From: Apostichopus japonicus
Lineage: Eukaryota > Echinodermata > Holothuroidea > Aspidochirotida > Stichopodidae
Direction: 5' to 3'
Length of the DNA: 64,000 bases
NCBI RefSeq assembly: GCF_037975245.1
Contig: NC_092566.1
Coordinates: forward strand, 16,347,001 to 16,411,000
Shown: in pieces, positions 12,001 to 24,300 of the stretch
Position numbering within the stretch: the first letter of the stretch is position 1
Layout of the letters: each line of letters begins with the position of its first letter
The notes under the pieces: model-generated
Told to the model about the DNA's origin: nothing
Seen by the model: the letters and a program-made list of their open reading frames with translations, nothing else
The model's database searches: none
Translations under genes and position numbers: made by a program

Positions 12001-15000
12001 ACAAGACAAAATATGTGGCAGGTGTTGCAGACTAATTGGTAAAAAGAGGTCATTTTACGACCAAGTCAGGTCGATTACGTAATCTCAAGAAACTTTTCCA
12101 TGATAGCGTACTGAGGTTGGGGTCTATACAGCAGACCTTTAATATCAAAGTGGCGTTCTATATTTTTTATCCTAATGCGTTGCACATAAAGCCATTGTGT
12201 GGCATAAATGTGACAGTACTTCCATGCTGTGATGGGGTCCATATTAAGAATCTCAATTTCTTCCTGTGTTTATATGGTTGCCTCTTTGGTTGGTATTCAG
12301 AAGACCAGGCGAGATTTAAGGATCCATTTCTGCTTTATTCCTTTTGCATTATCACAGGAAAACTCTGATCTCAAATACCACCTTATTATCACTGTTAAAG
12401 GAATTGTCTGGTGGAAGATTTTGATACATTGTCCTTGTAGTTATTATTTTTCTCTTTCTAACCATCTAAAAATTGTCCCCATTCGACGTTTTCTTCTTGT
12501 AGAAATCTGGTTTTCAAATTCACCAGTTTCTCACCAAAAGTACCGTTTGTTCGAACGCTTCAATATGGTGATTGACGTAGTGCTTGCAGATAGGCAAAAC
12601 AGGCGACTTGAAGTTAGCACTCCCAATTCCCCAGCAAATTAACTCACGTGTAAGCACATTGAATTGCCTCATATACTCGCGAACGTATATACTACGATGC
12701 TCAGTTGGTGTACTTGTAAAGCGTTACACATAGTACACTCACACTCAAACCACAGTTCATTAACTGTTCGTCGAAATCGCTGAAATAAATTTCACGGATC
12801 AAATTAACAGTAAAAGGAAACTTATAAAGTATTCGTTAAACCGAAAGATGAAACTTGGCGGGATCGATGTCATCGCAGAACTGTCCAATTGTAAACGTTA
12901 GAGTAGCCTATACATGCGAACATTCTTCGCGCTGGAGCTGGATACCGCGATGTATAAACAACGAAGAGCCTGCTGTTAAAACTTATCTTGTGTTACACAA
13001 AGACCACGAAACCACCGATCTACTACATATATTGCGGCTTTAGGAGTTTTTTAAATTATATCTAATTTATAAGAAATTTCACCGGAAATTATTGAAGAAA
13101 TTGATCGAATCGTTGTCAGAGCAGAATATAGCACTGAGAAGCTTAGGCTTCGCAGAACTGTCCGATTGTCAACGTTTGAGTATAGCCTACATGAGAATAT
13201 TTTTCGCGTTGGAGTTGGATAGCGCGATGTATAGCCTGAACAACTCAGAGTCTGCTGTTAAAATTTACCTTGTGTTACACAAAGACCACGGAACCACCGC
13301 TCAAGTACATGGCGGCTTAAGGAGGTTTTGAAAACATATCTAATTTTTAAGAAATTTCACCGGAAATTAAGGAAGAAATTTATCTGTATGCAAACGCTGT
13401 TTTTGTTGTGATTACCGTATAGGTACTGTGCGGAGGGTGGGTTATGACGCAATCTGCTATGGCAGAGCTGACGTCACGTATTGTACTGTTCAAATCATAT
13501 TTGAAATGTCTATCCATAACGATTAAAAAATCGTTTCTCTGTCAAACGCAACATTAGCGTTCTCATACTTTGACAACATGTTTGGAAAATTATTTACTAT
13601 TTTTTTAAGGTAACTTCTTTGGGCCACCAGACAATCCATTTAAGCTTCATTGTAAGTATCTCTTTGCAGATGATATGTTACCCCTGGTCAATGATAACCT
13701 GTCCCAGAGACATTCCCTCCAGGCGGCTGCAGTTATATACTGCGCGCAATGACAAGTTACCTCCTTGGATCACGAGTCGGACCCCTTAGCCTATTGTCCA
13801 CCACGCTCTCTAATATATCCTACACATATATCCTACACAAACAAGCATTTCTTATGTATATTTCCTAATGAAAGTGCAGATAATTGGCTTCAAAGTCAGC
13901 AATGATAAGGTGAATGACTCTAAAGACCCTTCATCTCACTTGACATGTTACTTTAAAAGAGGGATTTTACACAAACTTTTCCTTCATCTCGTAGGATACA
14001 TTACAGAATCTAATGCAGTGGTAACAAACTATTTGAAAGAATTCTGTTAACAGAGAAAAATATTGATTTCAGTTTAGAGCAGCTCGGTATACTACATGCA
14101 TGACCACAACTTTAGGTGTGAGCGTCACATCCAGTATTAAAGAACTTACGAAAGCGCTTTACATTACGAACCACAAATACTGTACAAATGGCTTCAACGC
14201 CTAGTATTGGTCTGTAACACATTCATAGCATGTTAACCTAGACATTTAAAACCTACTGAAATACCTGCAGTACTACAAAAATATTTCAAGATGAATTCTT
14301 CATCTATCTATCATCTATCAGGTATTAACAAGAATTGACTGTTTCATACATTACATCTGGAATGAAACTGGAGGAAACAGAACATGGATATATAGTGGAA
14401 CTATAGTTATGAAACCAAATTTGCTAATACTAGTAATTTCTCTCGGTGATATTTTGAGAGGGAGGATGTTGGATGGTGGAGAGAGGTAGTGTAAATTGTC
14501 TATTATTTGCATCACTTCTTACAGTGGTTTTTTACTTATTGTTAAAAACATTTGCTGTAATTTTTATGATGATCTTGTTTGATGACCATTTCAGGAGATT
14601 ACTTCATTTTAAATGGAACCAAGTCATGGATAACCAATGGGCCAGATGCAGATGTCCTTGTAGTGTATGCTAAAACCAACCCTAATGCAGAAGCAAAGCA
14701 TGCCATTACAACATTTTTAATTGAGGAGGTATGTTTCATATATTTTTCTTGTACAGAGAGGATGCAATTTTCCAACAAATTCTGGTTGCATATATTTGAC
14801 CATATTTCATTTTCCTCTTCATGCATTCATTCAACATGTAATTATATGTCGCAATGTTTGCTGTGAAATTGGTCATATCATGTGTCCCCCCTCACCCCCC
14901 CAAAAAAACCTTATTTGATGTGGTGGTCTTCAAATTGTCACGGTTGTTGTTGTTGTAAAATGAATAAATTAATATAAATAATTGGTCTGAAAAGCAGCTT

Positions 15001-15866
15001 TTTGTGAAAAGTTTTCCCATTCCAAAATCTGTAAGCATTTTTCTCTGCGACAATTCAGACCAAGAATTGTCTACATGCAACAACAATGCACACGGTTGTG
15101 GTTCTTACAAGCTGAAGACAACAGCCAGCTGTTCATTTGGCATCATGACATCACTACCAGTGCATTGTGGGTTTTATGCTTGCATTATGGGTAATTGTGT
15201 AGACTGTTTTCTCTCACCTAATATTAACTGTGATCATCTATTACCTTTTTTCAGTGGACTGATATTTTCTGTTGTAGAAATAAAAAAATTGCTCCATCTG
15301 GTTAGATGTTTGAAGTTCTGTGTAATCTTTGAAGCTCGCAAAGTTACCATGTAAAATCCATTTGCATTGTTTTTTTTTAAATCTCTCAACAGGGAATGGA
15401 AGGATTCAGCAGAGGTAAAAAGCTAGATAAACTTGGAATGCGTGGATCAAACACAAGTGACCTTATCTTTGAAGATTGTAAAGTTCCTGGTAAGTACTTG
15501 TCCACACTGAGAATTGCCTCACTTTATATTTAGTTGAGTGGACTATGTGATTTCTTTAACATACCATATAAATTGCAGATAAGCAAAGGCAGGATCAGGT
15601 GTCTGTAAGCAGGAAGAAAGGCGGTATCATTTGGATGTGAATGATATGGGTCTTTAATAGTTGGGCAAGTTGGTGAGACATATACACCCTGGTGGTAACA
15701 AGTTGCTGCCGGCTAGGGGGTGGAGTGTATCCCCACTGAGTGTTCCTCTTTCCCCCCTTGTGGGAAAATTGAATTCGAAGATTATCTTCATGGAAATGGT
15801 ACCTCATTTGAAGTTAGAATTCTCGATGTAAGATAAGAACAGCTGTTTACTGGAACTGTTGTATTG

Positions 15867-15926
<60 letters not shown>

Positions 15927-18900
15927 TCAGTGTTGTAGCTACGCCGGTCAGCGCCGGTCGGACTTGGCCAGCAGTAACGTTTGCCAACTAGTACTCAAAT
16001 TAAGAAGTTCTAATACCGACCGGCACTCGCGCTTCTGATCGACAAAATTCAGTAAATAGTGTCACGAAATGACTGTAACACAAATCACACTCTCACTCAA
16101 AACTTATTTCATCTTTGGAAAACTAATATAAATAACAAAATTGAAGGTCACTGTGCTGTTCTACTTCAACTATGACCACTGCTACTATGAGCAAACTGAA
16201 TTACTGAATAACTCTACTCAGTACCTTAGCGCTATCTGGAATACCACTTACGTGAACAATCGTCGTATTACTCGTATTGTTCTTCTGACGTCTTCTGTTT
16301 GTACAAACTATGTCACCATTTTGCATCTGAGCACTGTGCATTAGCCAAAAATTTTCCCTTATACCCCTCACCCAGGACGCAGAATTCGCAGGCAACCGCC
16401 ACTTCAAATAATTCAACCGCCACCTGCAAAATCCTAACTATAACCCTGATATAGATATATATATATACCACTTTTCTGTGCAACAATTTGTAGTTTTAGC
16501 TAGATGACCAAAGCATTGTCAAGAATTTTTTTAATACAACTACCTCAAAAACTGAACATTTTGGCAAAATTTGTAAATCCAGCTGGAGGTTTACAAAGGA
16601 ATGAAGGAGGAGAAGAAGAGAAAAAGAAAGAAAAGGAGATATCAGGGAAATATGAATGCCTGGTACCTCTAATATTTTATTACGAAGGAAGTACAACCTC
16701 AAGTGATTGGGAATCCCCCTTGGGTCATGACTGTTACTGTAATGTGACCTTATATATTGTAGATATTGTGGAAAGAATGGTTACATTCCATTGTACACAT
16801 GCATCTGCTCAAAGACATTCGCAATATCTTTCATGTGAATCGCCGTCTTCGTGTCCGTTGTGAAACTGTTAGACTATTTACCGGCCGGTACCTCATTTCT
16901 CCCGCAGCTGCAAATGTTCTAGGAGGCCAAGATATGGGTGTATATGTACTTATGAGTGGCTTAGACTTAGAGAGACTATTGGTCTGCGCTGGAGGGATCG
17001 GGTAAGTGCTACAAACAAGAAAAAGAAAAAGAAATAAAGTTTTGCTTTGCTTATTGCTCTTGCATTCCATCTCTGTTTATTGCAGCTTCAAATGTATTAG
17101 GCCCTTTGAACAAAGGCGTATATGTACTGTTTACAGGATTGGATGTTGAAAGACTACTTGTTGCTGCATTTGGTCTAGGGTAAGTGGAAACTAGGTAATC
17201 AGCTCCACCACTCTTGGAAATCTAAGGGCTCTCTGCACATTTCTATGTTAACCATCATCCTCTGCTCCTGAACGTGTATGACTGGTATTGCCTTGATGCT
17301 AACACGCTTGGTCTATACTTCTCAGAAACAGAGATTCCCTTGAACTTCTCACTACTAGAGCGTAGCGAAAATTCATTGATCAATGAAGTTTTTGACACGC
17401 ATTTCTTAATTTAATTAGGAATGGGATTATTTGTATACTGGTTGATTTCTCGTGTGAGGGGCAGTAACAGGTTTGTGGCACTGGTGGTCGGAGGGCAAGA
17501 GTGTACCAGGTGGTGGGGGGAGGGGGAGGCAGGGTGGCATGGTCGCCCAGAGAATTTTCTTAAACATCCTTATGTCAATCATCGTAAATTAGATTATAAT
17601 GCTATGTTAAATATGTTGAAGACCTTACTTGTTGCTATGATTTAGTGTTCACAGCTAAGTTTTCAATGTCAGATGATGGCATGGCTTAAAAATATTGGAT
17701 TGCAATTATTGCATATTAGATTCCTTCTCTGAAATAGTGAGGCAGCAATGTTGGTCATATTCTTGTAAGGCAGTCACAAAAAACACATAGGCGGCCACCT
17801 CACAAAATGAATACCAGGGGAAACCCTGCATAGTATTGGACGAGAGACTATGTCTTGTCTATGAAAGAGTAAATTTCAAGAAGTAAACAAGTGAGCATCT
17901 TTAACAAATAAATCATAAAAGTGATTTTATTAATTCTAGTATCGTAGGTCCTATTTGTCTGTATGAATATGTTATATGCAAGTGACACTATTGTGACTTT
18001 TTGGGAATTGCATGGAGAGATTGAAACAAACTTTGGTTTTACATTTTCGATACAGTTCAAGAGTTATTCAACATTGCGAGAAAACAAAAAAACTTCATAA
18101 AATGACCCAAAATGACCCATCCAAAACTTTTGACTGTTAATATCTAAGTTCAGAACAACTTCTATGTATCAAAATGTCCTCTATCTTCAATTTGGGGTAT
18201 ATTGATCGACAACTGAGAGAGAAGTTGAGCATTCTTAGTGAATTTCAAGAATGCATCTACTGACCTCAAAAAACCTTCAAACAACCAGGAATCCCTACAT
18301 GTAATTTCCTCATTACCCCTATAGTTGGCACCATTCAACCAAATCTTGGTAATACTATCATGCTGAATACGATTGAATGAGGGTATTTTATAATAATGCA
18401 GAAGCAAAACATTTCACGTCTAATGATCACACATAAATCACTGTCCATTATAGTCTGTGAATTAAAGTGAAGAGTCTAAAAGTAAAAGTTACACGAGTCA
18501 TCTACATTGCTTGATTCATTCCAAAGTTCCATGTGCTGGTCTACATTATGTACTCATTGCTTTCTTTAGATATTAATTTCATTCACTGAATAAAAAAATT
18601 CAATCAAATGTATTTTTTTAGCTTCATGCCAGCAATAGGATATATCCCAGGCTGAACTTCAACACTATTTGCCCTTAATATAAATCTTTATGGTTTCTAA
18701 TTGAACTGTATGATTTGAATCTTGGGAGGAGCTTTCTTAATAATCTATATTTTAATTGGCGCATGTATTCTCTGAAGATTGAAATGATTGAAAAAGTTAC
18801 CTGCTCTGTAACATTTATTCGGCTGTATAATATGAAAGTGATAGTTTCTGATCAGTAATACTTTCCTAAACAATTACACAGTAATGAATATATGTTTAAT

Positions 18901-21391
18901 AGTGATACATAACTGCCAGATTTCTCTTCAAAGAAAATTCAAGAAAGTTTCATTTTCTCAAACTGATTTTTATTTCTCTTCATTCCTAACAGACTGATGC
19001 AGGCAGCCTGTGATGTGGCATTTCCATACTTGCATGAACGCAAAGCTTTTGGAAAACCTATCGGAGAATTTCAAGTAAGTAGAGAGTTGAGACCATTGTC
19101 AGGTTCGTGGTAAGTGGTAACATGTACAGAATAAATTCATGTCCTACATAATATGTTACAAACATGACCTCTGATATATACATGGTTCGCACATGGTCTG
19201 GAAAATGGGAAAAGTGTGGAAAAAGTGCGGAAAAGGAACAACCTCTCTTGTAGGTCTTGAATTTGTGAAGTTTAGGAAGAAAGTCTTATGACTTTTGCAT
19301 ACAAAATTTTTGCATATGAAGAGAATAAATCAAACTGGTGCAAAGATATGTCATGTCATGTTTGGGGTTTTCAAGGTTCACAAAATATTTAGGTGTAGGT
19401 AGGGGAATAAACTTTTAAGGATACAGTGTTGGTGGGACAAACATTTTAAAATGAGGGCTTATGGCTACGAGGTCGTTCAATGTAATTCCAATGTTGGGGG
19501 GGGGGGGGCAAAGATCAAAGTTTAGAAGTCAAATGTTGCTTTTTGATGCACATGTGGTCCATATTGAAGTCTAAAACTAGTTTTTGCTAATAAATACTAT
19601 TGGAGTTTGAAATATTCCCAGATTGAAGGTTTCTTTCCCTACTGATGATGCAGAGGCCAATTTTTTAAGAATATTTTTCTTGTTGTCCCTCAGACAACCA
19701 GGCCTTACTGGTTTGTTGTCTGATCATCGTTTACATAAAACTAGAATGACCTATCATTATGCTGATGCTGCGTATTAGCATGTCTGGACATTTTAACTGA
19801 TCAGTAATGCTGCGGCGCAGTACAGTTTGTAACTCAGTTTTCATGAATGATGTAAAGCTAAGTGGAAAGAAATTTGATAGTTTGTCTTTTGTCAGGGAAT
19901 AATATAGCGTTCAAATTTCTGTAGCTCTTTTCAATTTTGTCTGTTATCAAGTACTATGGGATTCTGTGGACAAAAGCTGTCAAATATCTGTCTACTTGTA
20001 TAGCCATTTTCCATAGCATTTTGCGAATCCGATACTGGATAAACAGCTTTCCTTGCTTATGAAATATATAATTATTGTGAGGTTTATCTGCATAACAAAG
20101 TTAGTTGGCCCTCCATCATATTTTTTATATTAAAACATCTAACAGATTTATCTTTTAACCAAACTAACTCAATGACAAAAGTTTGATGTATATAAAATAT
20201 TTTACAATTTTGGAAAAGAAAAGATTTCGCAGACGAGCTGTCAGTTTATCGCAGACAGTTGGACAAGCTTTAAAAAGTAAGACATTTGTAATCAATACAA
20301 ATCTTTCTCTCCTAGTTTATGCAAGGAAAGATGGCCGAAATGTACGTCCGACTCAACTCAACGCGATCGTATGTTTACAGCATTTGCAGGGCAGTGGACA
20401 ATGGTCACATAAACAGTAAGGATTGTGCAGCTGCTGTGTATTATGCCTCGGACTGTGCCACAAAAACTGCCCTAGATGCCATTCAGTGTTTAGGTAATAA
20501 TTAGGTTTTAATTACTTCCTGTTTATTATTAAGAAGTCCTAATTCTCTAACCACTTGTGAAAAGAGAATGTACTTATAATACATACATTCATATTAGCCA
20601 ACTTATTATAAGAAATAGTCACACAGGTGTAGTCACAAGCTTAAGCCATTGTATTCCTTAATGAGTTACTTCAATTAGCTTCCCTCTCAGTAAATGATTG
20701 GAATATGCCAATTCCGAAAACAAAAAAGATAGATTATAGAGAAAGTTTAAAAAGGTGTGAAAAATGAAAGACAAAAAGAAAGAAACAGAACAGAACCAAA
20801 ACGGTTGCTGCAGAAATGAAGACTGAAGCAAGTCTTTTCCAGGTGTTTTGTATGTTTGCACAGGTTTTACAAACAGCAAGATTGCAGTTCATGAGGGGAA
20901 AAATGGGGTAAAAAGTTTGGTAACCTTGCCGAGTACTGTCAACTAGGTATTAGTTTGAACTTGAGATTCGAAATTCTCCAAATGTTGATTGCCTAAAATC
21001 CCGTTTAATAACTTATTTTTTACGTGTCTTGTATTGTGTTCTTGTAAAGCGCTTGGAGCCTTTTTTATTGGGGGGGGGGGGGGATGGGAGCACTATAGAA
21101 ATATCTTCAAATTCAATGTATGTATGTATGCAACACATCAAGCCCCCAACTTGCTGCCCCACACCTCTCCTGCATTAGGAATGTAATCACCCTACATAAT
21201 AATATTAATTTAACGCATATAATAATGTTGCATTTGTTTTTTATGCAGGTGGCAACGGTTATATCAATGAGTATGTCACAGGGAGACTTCTTCGAGATGC
21301 CAAGCTTAACGAGATTGGAGGCGGCACTCAAGAGATCAGAAAGATGATAATTGGCCGATCAATCAATGCCACTTATCTGTACAACAAATAA
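6081..21391 (+). CDS. IVD: Isovaleryl-CoA dehydrogenase, mitochondrial (11 coding exons, alternative exon 8)
   Basis: FAD-dependent acyl-CoA dehydrogenase that oxidises isovaleryl-CoA to 3-methylcrotonyl-CoA in mitochondrial leucine catabolism and passes electrons to ETF. Exons: 6081-6242, 8786-8875, 9729-9780, 10730-10899, 11445-11538, 14595-14728, 15393-15489, 16908-17001 or 17086-17179, 18993-19074, 20316-20493, 21249-21391. Phases agree at every junction and give 431 residues, close to human IVD. The N-terminus ([20 protein letters not shown]) is arginine-rich and lacks acidic residues, as in a mitochondrial presequence. Acyl-CoA dehydrogenase signature 1 is seen as [13 protein letters not shown] (exon 5), the FAD-contact stretch as [14 protein letters not shown] (exon 6), signature 2 as [12 protein letters not shown] (exons 10-11), and the IVD-type catalytic glutamate as GLDLERLL (exon 8, about residue 288). 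I chose the ATG at 6081 because the presequence starts there; an in-frame ATG at 6045 would add 12 residues. Intron 2 has a GC donor. Confidence 0.95.
6282..6552. mobile_element. MITE in IVD intron 1 containing telomere-like repeats
   Basis: Inverted ends GTGGCTATTCTTACGACT and AGTCGTAAGAATAGCCAC, flanked by perfect AATACTAAT direct repeats (6273-6281 and 6553-6561). The interior holds degenerate TTAGGG/GGTTAGGGTTA units at about 6396-6440 and two ATGCGCAGTTGCT words. 271 bp, no ORF. Confidence 0.75.
7293..7516. repeat. 42-bp tandem repeat, about five units, in IVD intron 1
   Basis: CAGGGC recurs at 7322, 7364, 7406, 7448 and 7490, an exact 42-base period. Each unit carries the near-palindrome CAGGGCTGCCCTG and GTGTCTGGCTATT. 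Because 42 is divisible by three the array reads open ([12 protein letters not shown]-type units), but it lies in an intron with no splice support. Related single motifs occur at about 6700-6750. Confidence 0.85.
10190..10666 (+). mobile_element. 3' end of a 5'-truncated non-LTR retrotransposon
   Basis: The C-terminal tail of a CR1/Jockey-type reverse transcriptase ORF is visible ([20 protein letters not shown], then [10 protein letters not shown] and a stop near 10361), followed by a pyrimidine-rich 3' UTR and an AAATAAACTTGAAACTTGA tail. It lies in IVD intron 3 just upstream of exon 4. Confidence 0.75.
12399..13639. mobile_element. TTAA-flanked 1.24-kb element (piggyBac- or Kolobok-like)
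   Basis: Termini AGGAATTGTCTGGTGG and CCACCAGACAATCCAT are inverted and sit exactly inside TTAA at 12395-12398 and 13640-13643. It contains a diverged tandem duplication of about 225 bases (12866-13090 and 13146-13370: AGAACTGTCC, GTTACACAAAGACCACG, AAGAAATTTCACCGGAAATT). There is no transposase. It lies in IVD intron 5. Confidence 0.7.
15869..15924. repeat. (TA)n microsatellite
   Basis: Uninterrupted TA dinucleotides for about 55 bases in IVD intron 7. GC-rich inverted words (GCCGGTCGG / CCGACCGGC) follow at about 15955-16025 and may be a further MITE, not delimited. Confidence 0.9.
16908..17001 (+). CDS. IVD: IVD exon 8a (mutually exclusive version, IVD-like catalytic helix)
   Basis: 94-base exon between a CAG acceptor and a GGTAAGT donor. 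It completes the phase-1 codon left at 15489 and reads [15 protein letters not shown] then [23 protein letters not shown] matches the helix that holds the catalytic base of human IVD (Glu254, mature numbering), and MSGLDLERL is identical to the human enzyme as I recall it. It joins in frame to 18993 (gg|a, then LMQAACD). This version looks closest to the family standard around the glutamate. Confidence 0.9.
17086..17179 (+). CDS. IVD: IVD exon 8b (mutually exclusive version, altered catalytic helix)
   Basis: Second 94-base exon, 84 bases downstream of exon 8a, with its own TTGCAG acceptor and GGTAAGT donor and identical phases at both ends. It reads [15 protein letters not shown] then [17 protein letters not shown]: the same 32-residue segment with 11 substitutions. 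The catalytic glutamate, the GVYVL core and ERLLV are kept. Changes flanking the glutamate (MS to FT, L to V, CAGG to AAFG) include a glycine-to-phenylalanine swap in the helix that forms the active site. NKGVYVL matches human IVD better than exon 8a does. No stop or frameshift is present, so this is not a decayed copy. Confidence 0.87.
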
Positions 21392-24300
21392 ATAATTGTC
21401 ATGTATACATCGAGAGATGGGTTAAATATGCCAAAAATGTGGGGTTTTGTAAATGAATGGAAATGGAAAGAGATTTTTTGCAGAGTTTATAGGTTTCAAT
21501 GTATGTTCTTTAACCATGAGATGACATGACTGAGTTAAGGCAGAGATTTATTCAGTTTATATAAAGCACAAATAGATACATACATATATATCATACTTGT
21601 AAACTTTTCTTAACCAAGTCCACCACAGTTTGTTCTGTCAAAGAGAATAGACAGTGGCAAACAGTAATTGATATCAATAAGCCTTTCATATACTACAATG
21701 GGATTCCTTTATTTAATGTATTCGTTAATGCATTCGTTTAGCCACTCTTTCCCATAGTCCACAGTGAGTGTCCTAGAGGGGTGGACCGGGCTAAATTGCT
21801 CCTGGCACAGTTGTCCATGGGGTATGAGGCAGCTGCGCTAGGGCCTAGAACAAGTTACCTCGGATGTATTTTTGTACCTTTGCCATTTAAATTGGCTCCT
21901 CAACTTTGAGGAGCCTTCAGAACTTTTGACCAACCATAGCACCAGTCCAGATGAGAGCTGGTAAACTGGTAGGCCAATCCACCCTGGGGTGTCCTAAAGT
22001 AACATCCATTTATTATTATGATTATTTATATATTCCACCACATGAAATGGGTTTAATATAGAGGATGTTATGGTAATTAAAGTATTTAATAATGATTAAT
22101 TAATTCTAATGAAGTATTAAAAATTCACTTTTTATATAGTATTGTAAAAGCAGAATGAAAACAGTGAAATTGAAGAGACAACTCATCTAACTCAAGTGAT
22201 CAAAATAAGTTTTCAAAGAGAATGTGGGAAACAGAAACGAATGATGGCATTATATATTGGCATATTCAGTGTACGATATGTTGATATGAGTACGTTCTTG
22301 TTCGGTCTTCACACTATACTGTACAGATGTATCTTACACTAGTCGTATGGGGACTTCCTTCGTGGTCAGCAACCCCACCCCTTCCTGGTTAGCCTATATT
22401 ACCTTGACGGGTGACACCTATATTAATACGCATTGAGAAGTGCCTGAGCACACAGGGATTGTCACATACAGTATAGTCTGAGCACTTGCATTCTAACCGG
22501 GGAAATAATCAGTTCTAACCAATCAGGATCATAATTCGACAATAGACCTGATATATGCCAAAATGGAAGAACTCCATTCCACGGACGCTTACAAGGGACA
22601 TCACATTGACAATTTAAACCTCCAGATAGAACGGTATACTGTAGGCCTATTACTGTTTCGACCAAACAGACTTGTCAACAGGATGCCCGCCGGTCAAGTC
22701 AAATTAAGCCGCTAAAGATTTTAGTCTGGAAAAATAAAATGAAATAGAACCAACCAATGTTTTTTTACTGGCCCGTGCATTGCACATATCAGAACCCATT
22801 TACTATAGCATGACATAAGGTACATTTCTTCTTGACACTGTCAGCAGTCATCCGATAATAGTAGCTGACATTGTTTTGTATGATACGATTCTACTCTGCT
22901 CAACGTCATTGGCACTTAGGCCTTTATTAACTGGGCATGTCACTTTGAGGTCAAAATAATCTTACAGCTAAGTAATTTGTCATTAAAATCTATGCCATAT
23001 CTGTTATCAATCGATTAGTTTAAAAGTTGACAATCTTATCTCGTCGTTTTGTCGTCAGTAAAGTCCGAACTCCTTTTGCTATCTTTAATATATGTTTCGC
23101 ATGAAACAACTTGTTTAGATGCCAATATTCCTAACGGTGAAGTAATGTCTAAGCTACTTCCTTGTGGTTTCAAAACCTGTGCTTCCAAAGGTCAGATTGT
23201 GATAGGCCAGAACTAATTAAAGATGCAATCATGGAGCGTTACCTTAAGTGTTTTCTGAACGAGGCAACTTATAACTATTCATTTGATCACCGTATGATAA
23301 CGAAATAAATGAACAAAATGGAAAAGCTTGCTTCTTATAGAATGCAAACATTTTGACGACAAACCTTTGCAAAAGGCAATTTTGACAGCTGATAATTCTC
23401 TTTACGGCAACCTCACAAACCATGACGCACAGATTCATGAGTGTTATTGAAAGAAAATAATTTTTTGTTTACAGTAATTTATAACGATTATTTTGTCATT
23501 TTGTTGTTGTCATTGTCAGCAATATGATCGTCATTGTTATTATTTTGGGGCTGTTTTATATCGCAGATATTTCTCATTCCGCAAGAGTGAGGGACGGAAC
23601 AAGAGCCAACTATACAGGAACGAATTTTTTTGGCGCATCAACTGTAATACTATTGATATAACGGCTTGCTCTCCCTTGTACTGTATCTCTCGAAATTGCC
23701 GTTTGGTATTTTTATTTATGAATTTTTATTTTTCGCATAACGGGATAACGCCTGTCCCCAGAGCCTGTTTATCTTCCTATTTACTGTTCGATGTTATGCC
23801 CCCACGATGGGTTTGGAGCCCTCTTTATAACAACAAGGGGTATCCAGTCTAGAATTCGTTGATGGTCATAGCATAAGCATAGGAACGGGGAAGGGCAGAT
23901 GTCTAGGGACGCACTCCATGGCAGTGCTAAATCATTGAGCCGAATCCTTTGTCTTTTATCAAAGAGTGTTTAATTTAATGAAATGGTCAAGTTGTCGTTT
24001 AATATACCTCATATAATACGTGAAATTTTCGATTTTCTTCATCATGTGGACGTCGAAAAAATGACTTTCGATGAACAAAAATTCATAAACACTTTAGAAG
24101 TGTTCTCTGCTATTAAAGCAAATTCTAGTTTATGCACGGAAGCCCACGTTTGACAACGAAAAAAGATATATTTCTATTTGGCTTCTCCGCTAAATAAAAC
24201 AGAATAACGCGTTAATTTATTGTTTGCCGGAAGATGACGAAAAAGTCATATTCCTGTGTAGACACAAAACTGAAAATACAAAACCAAACATGATATCTTT

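Noticed and set aside
12855-13331. Two similar ORFs that look like a duplicated exon pair
   Set aside because: They lie inside the TTAA-flanked element, carry no splice sites and have no domain similarity.
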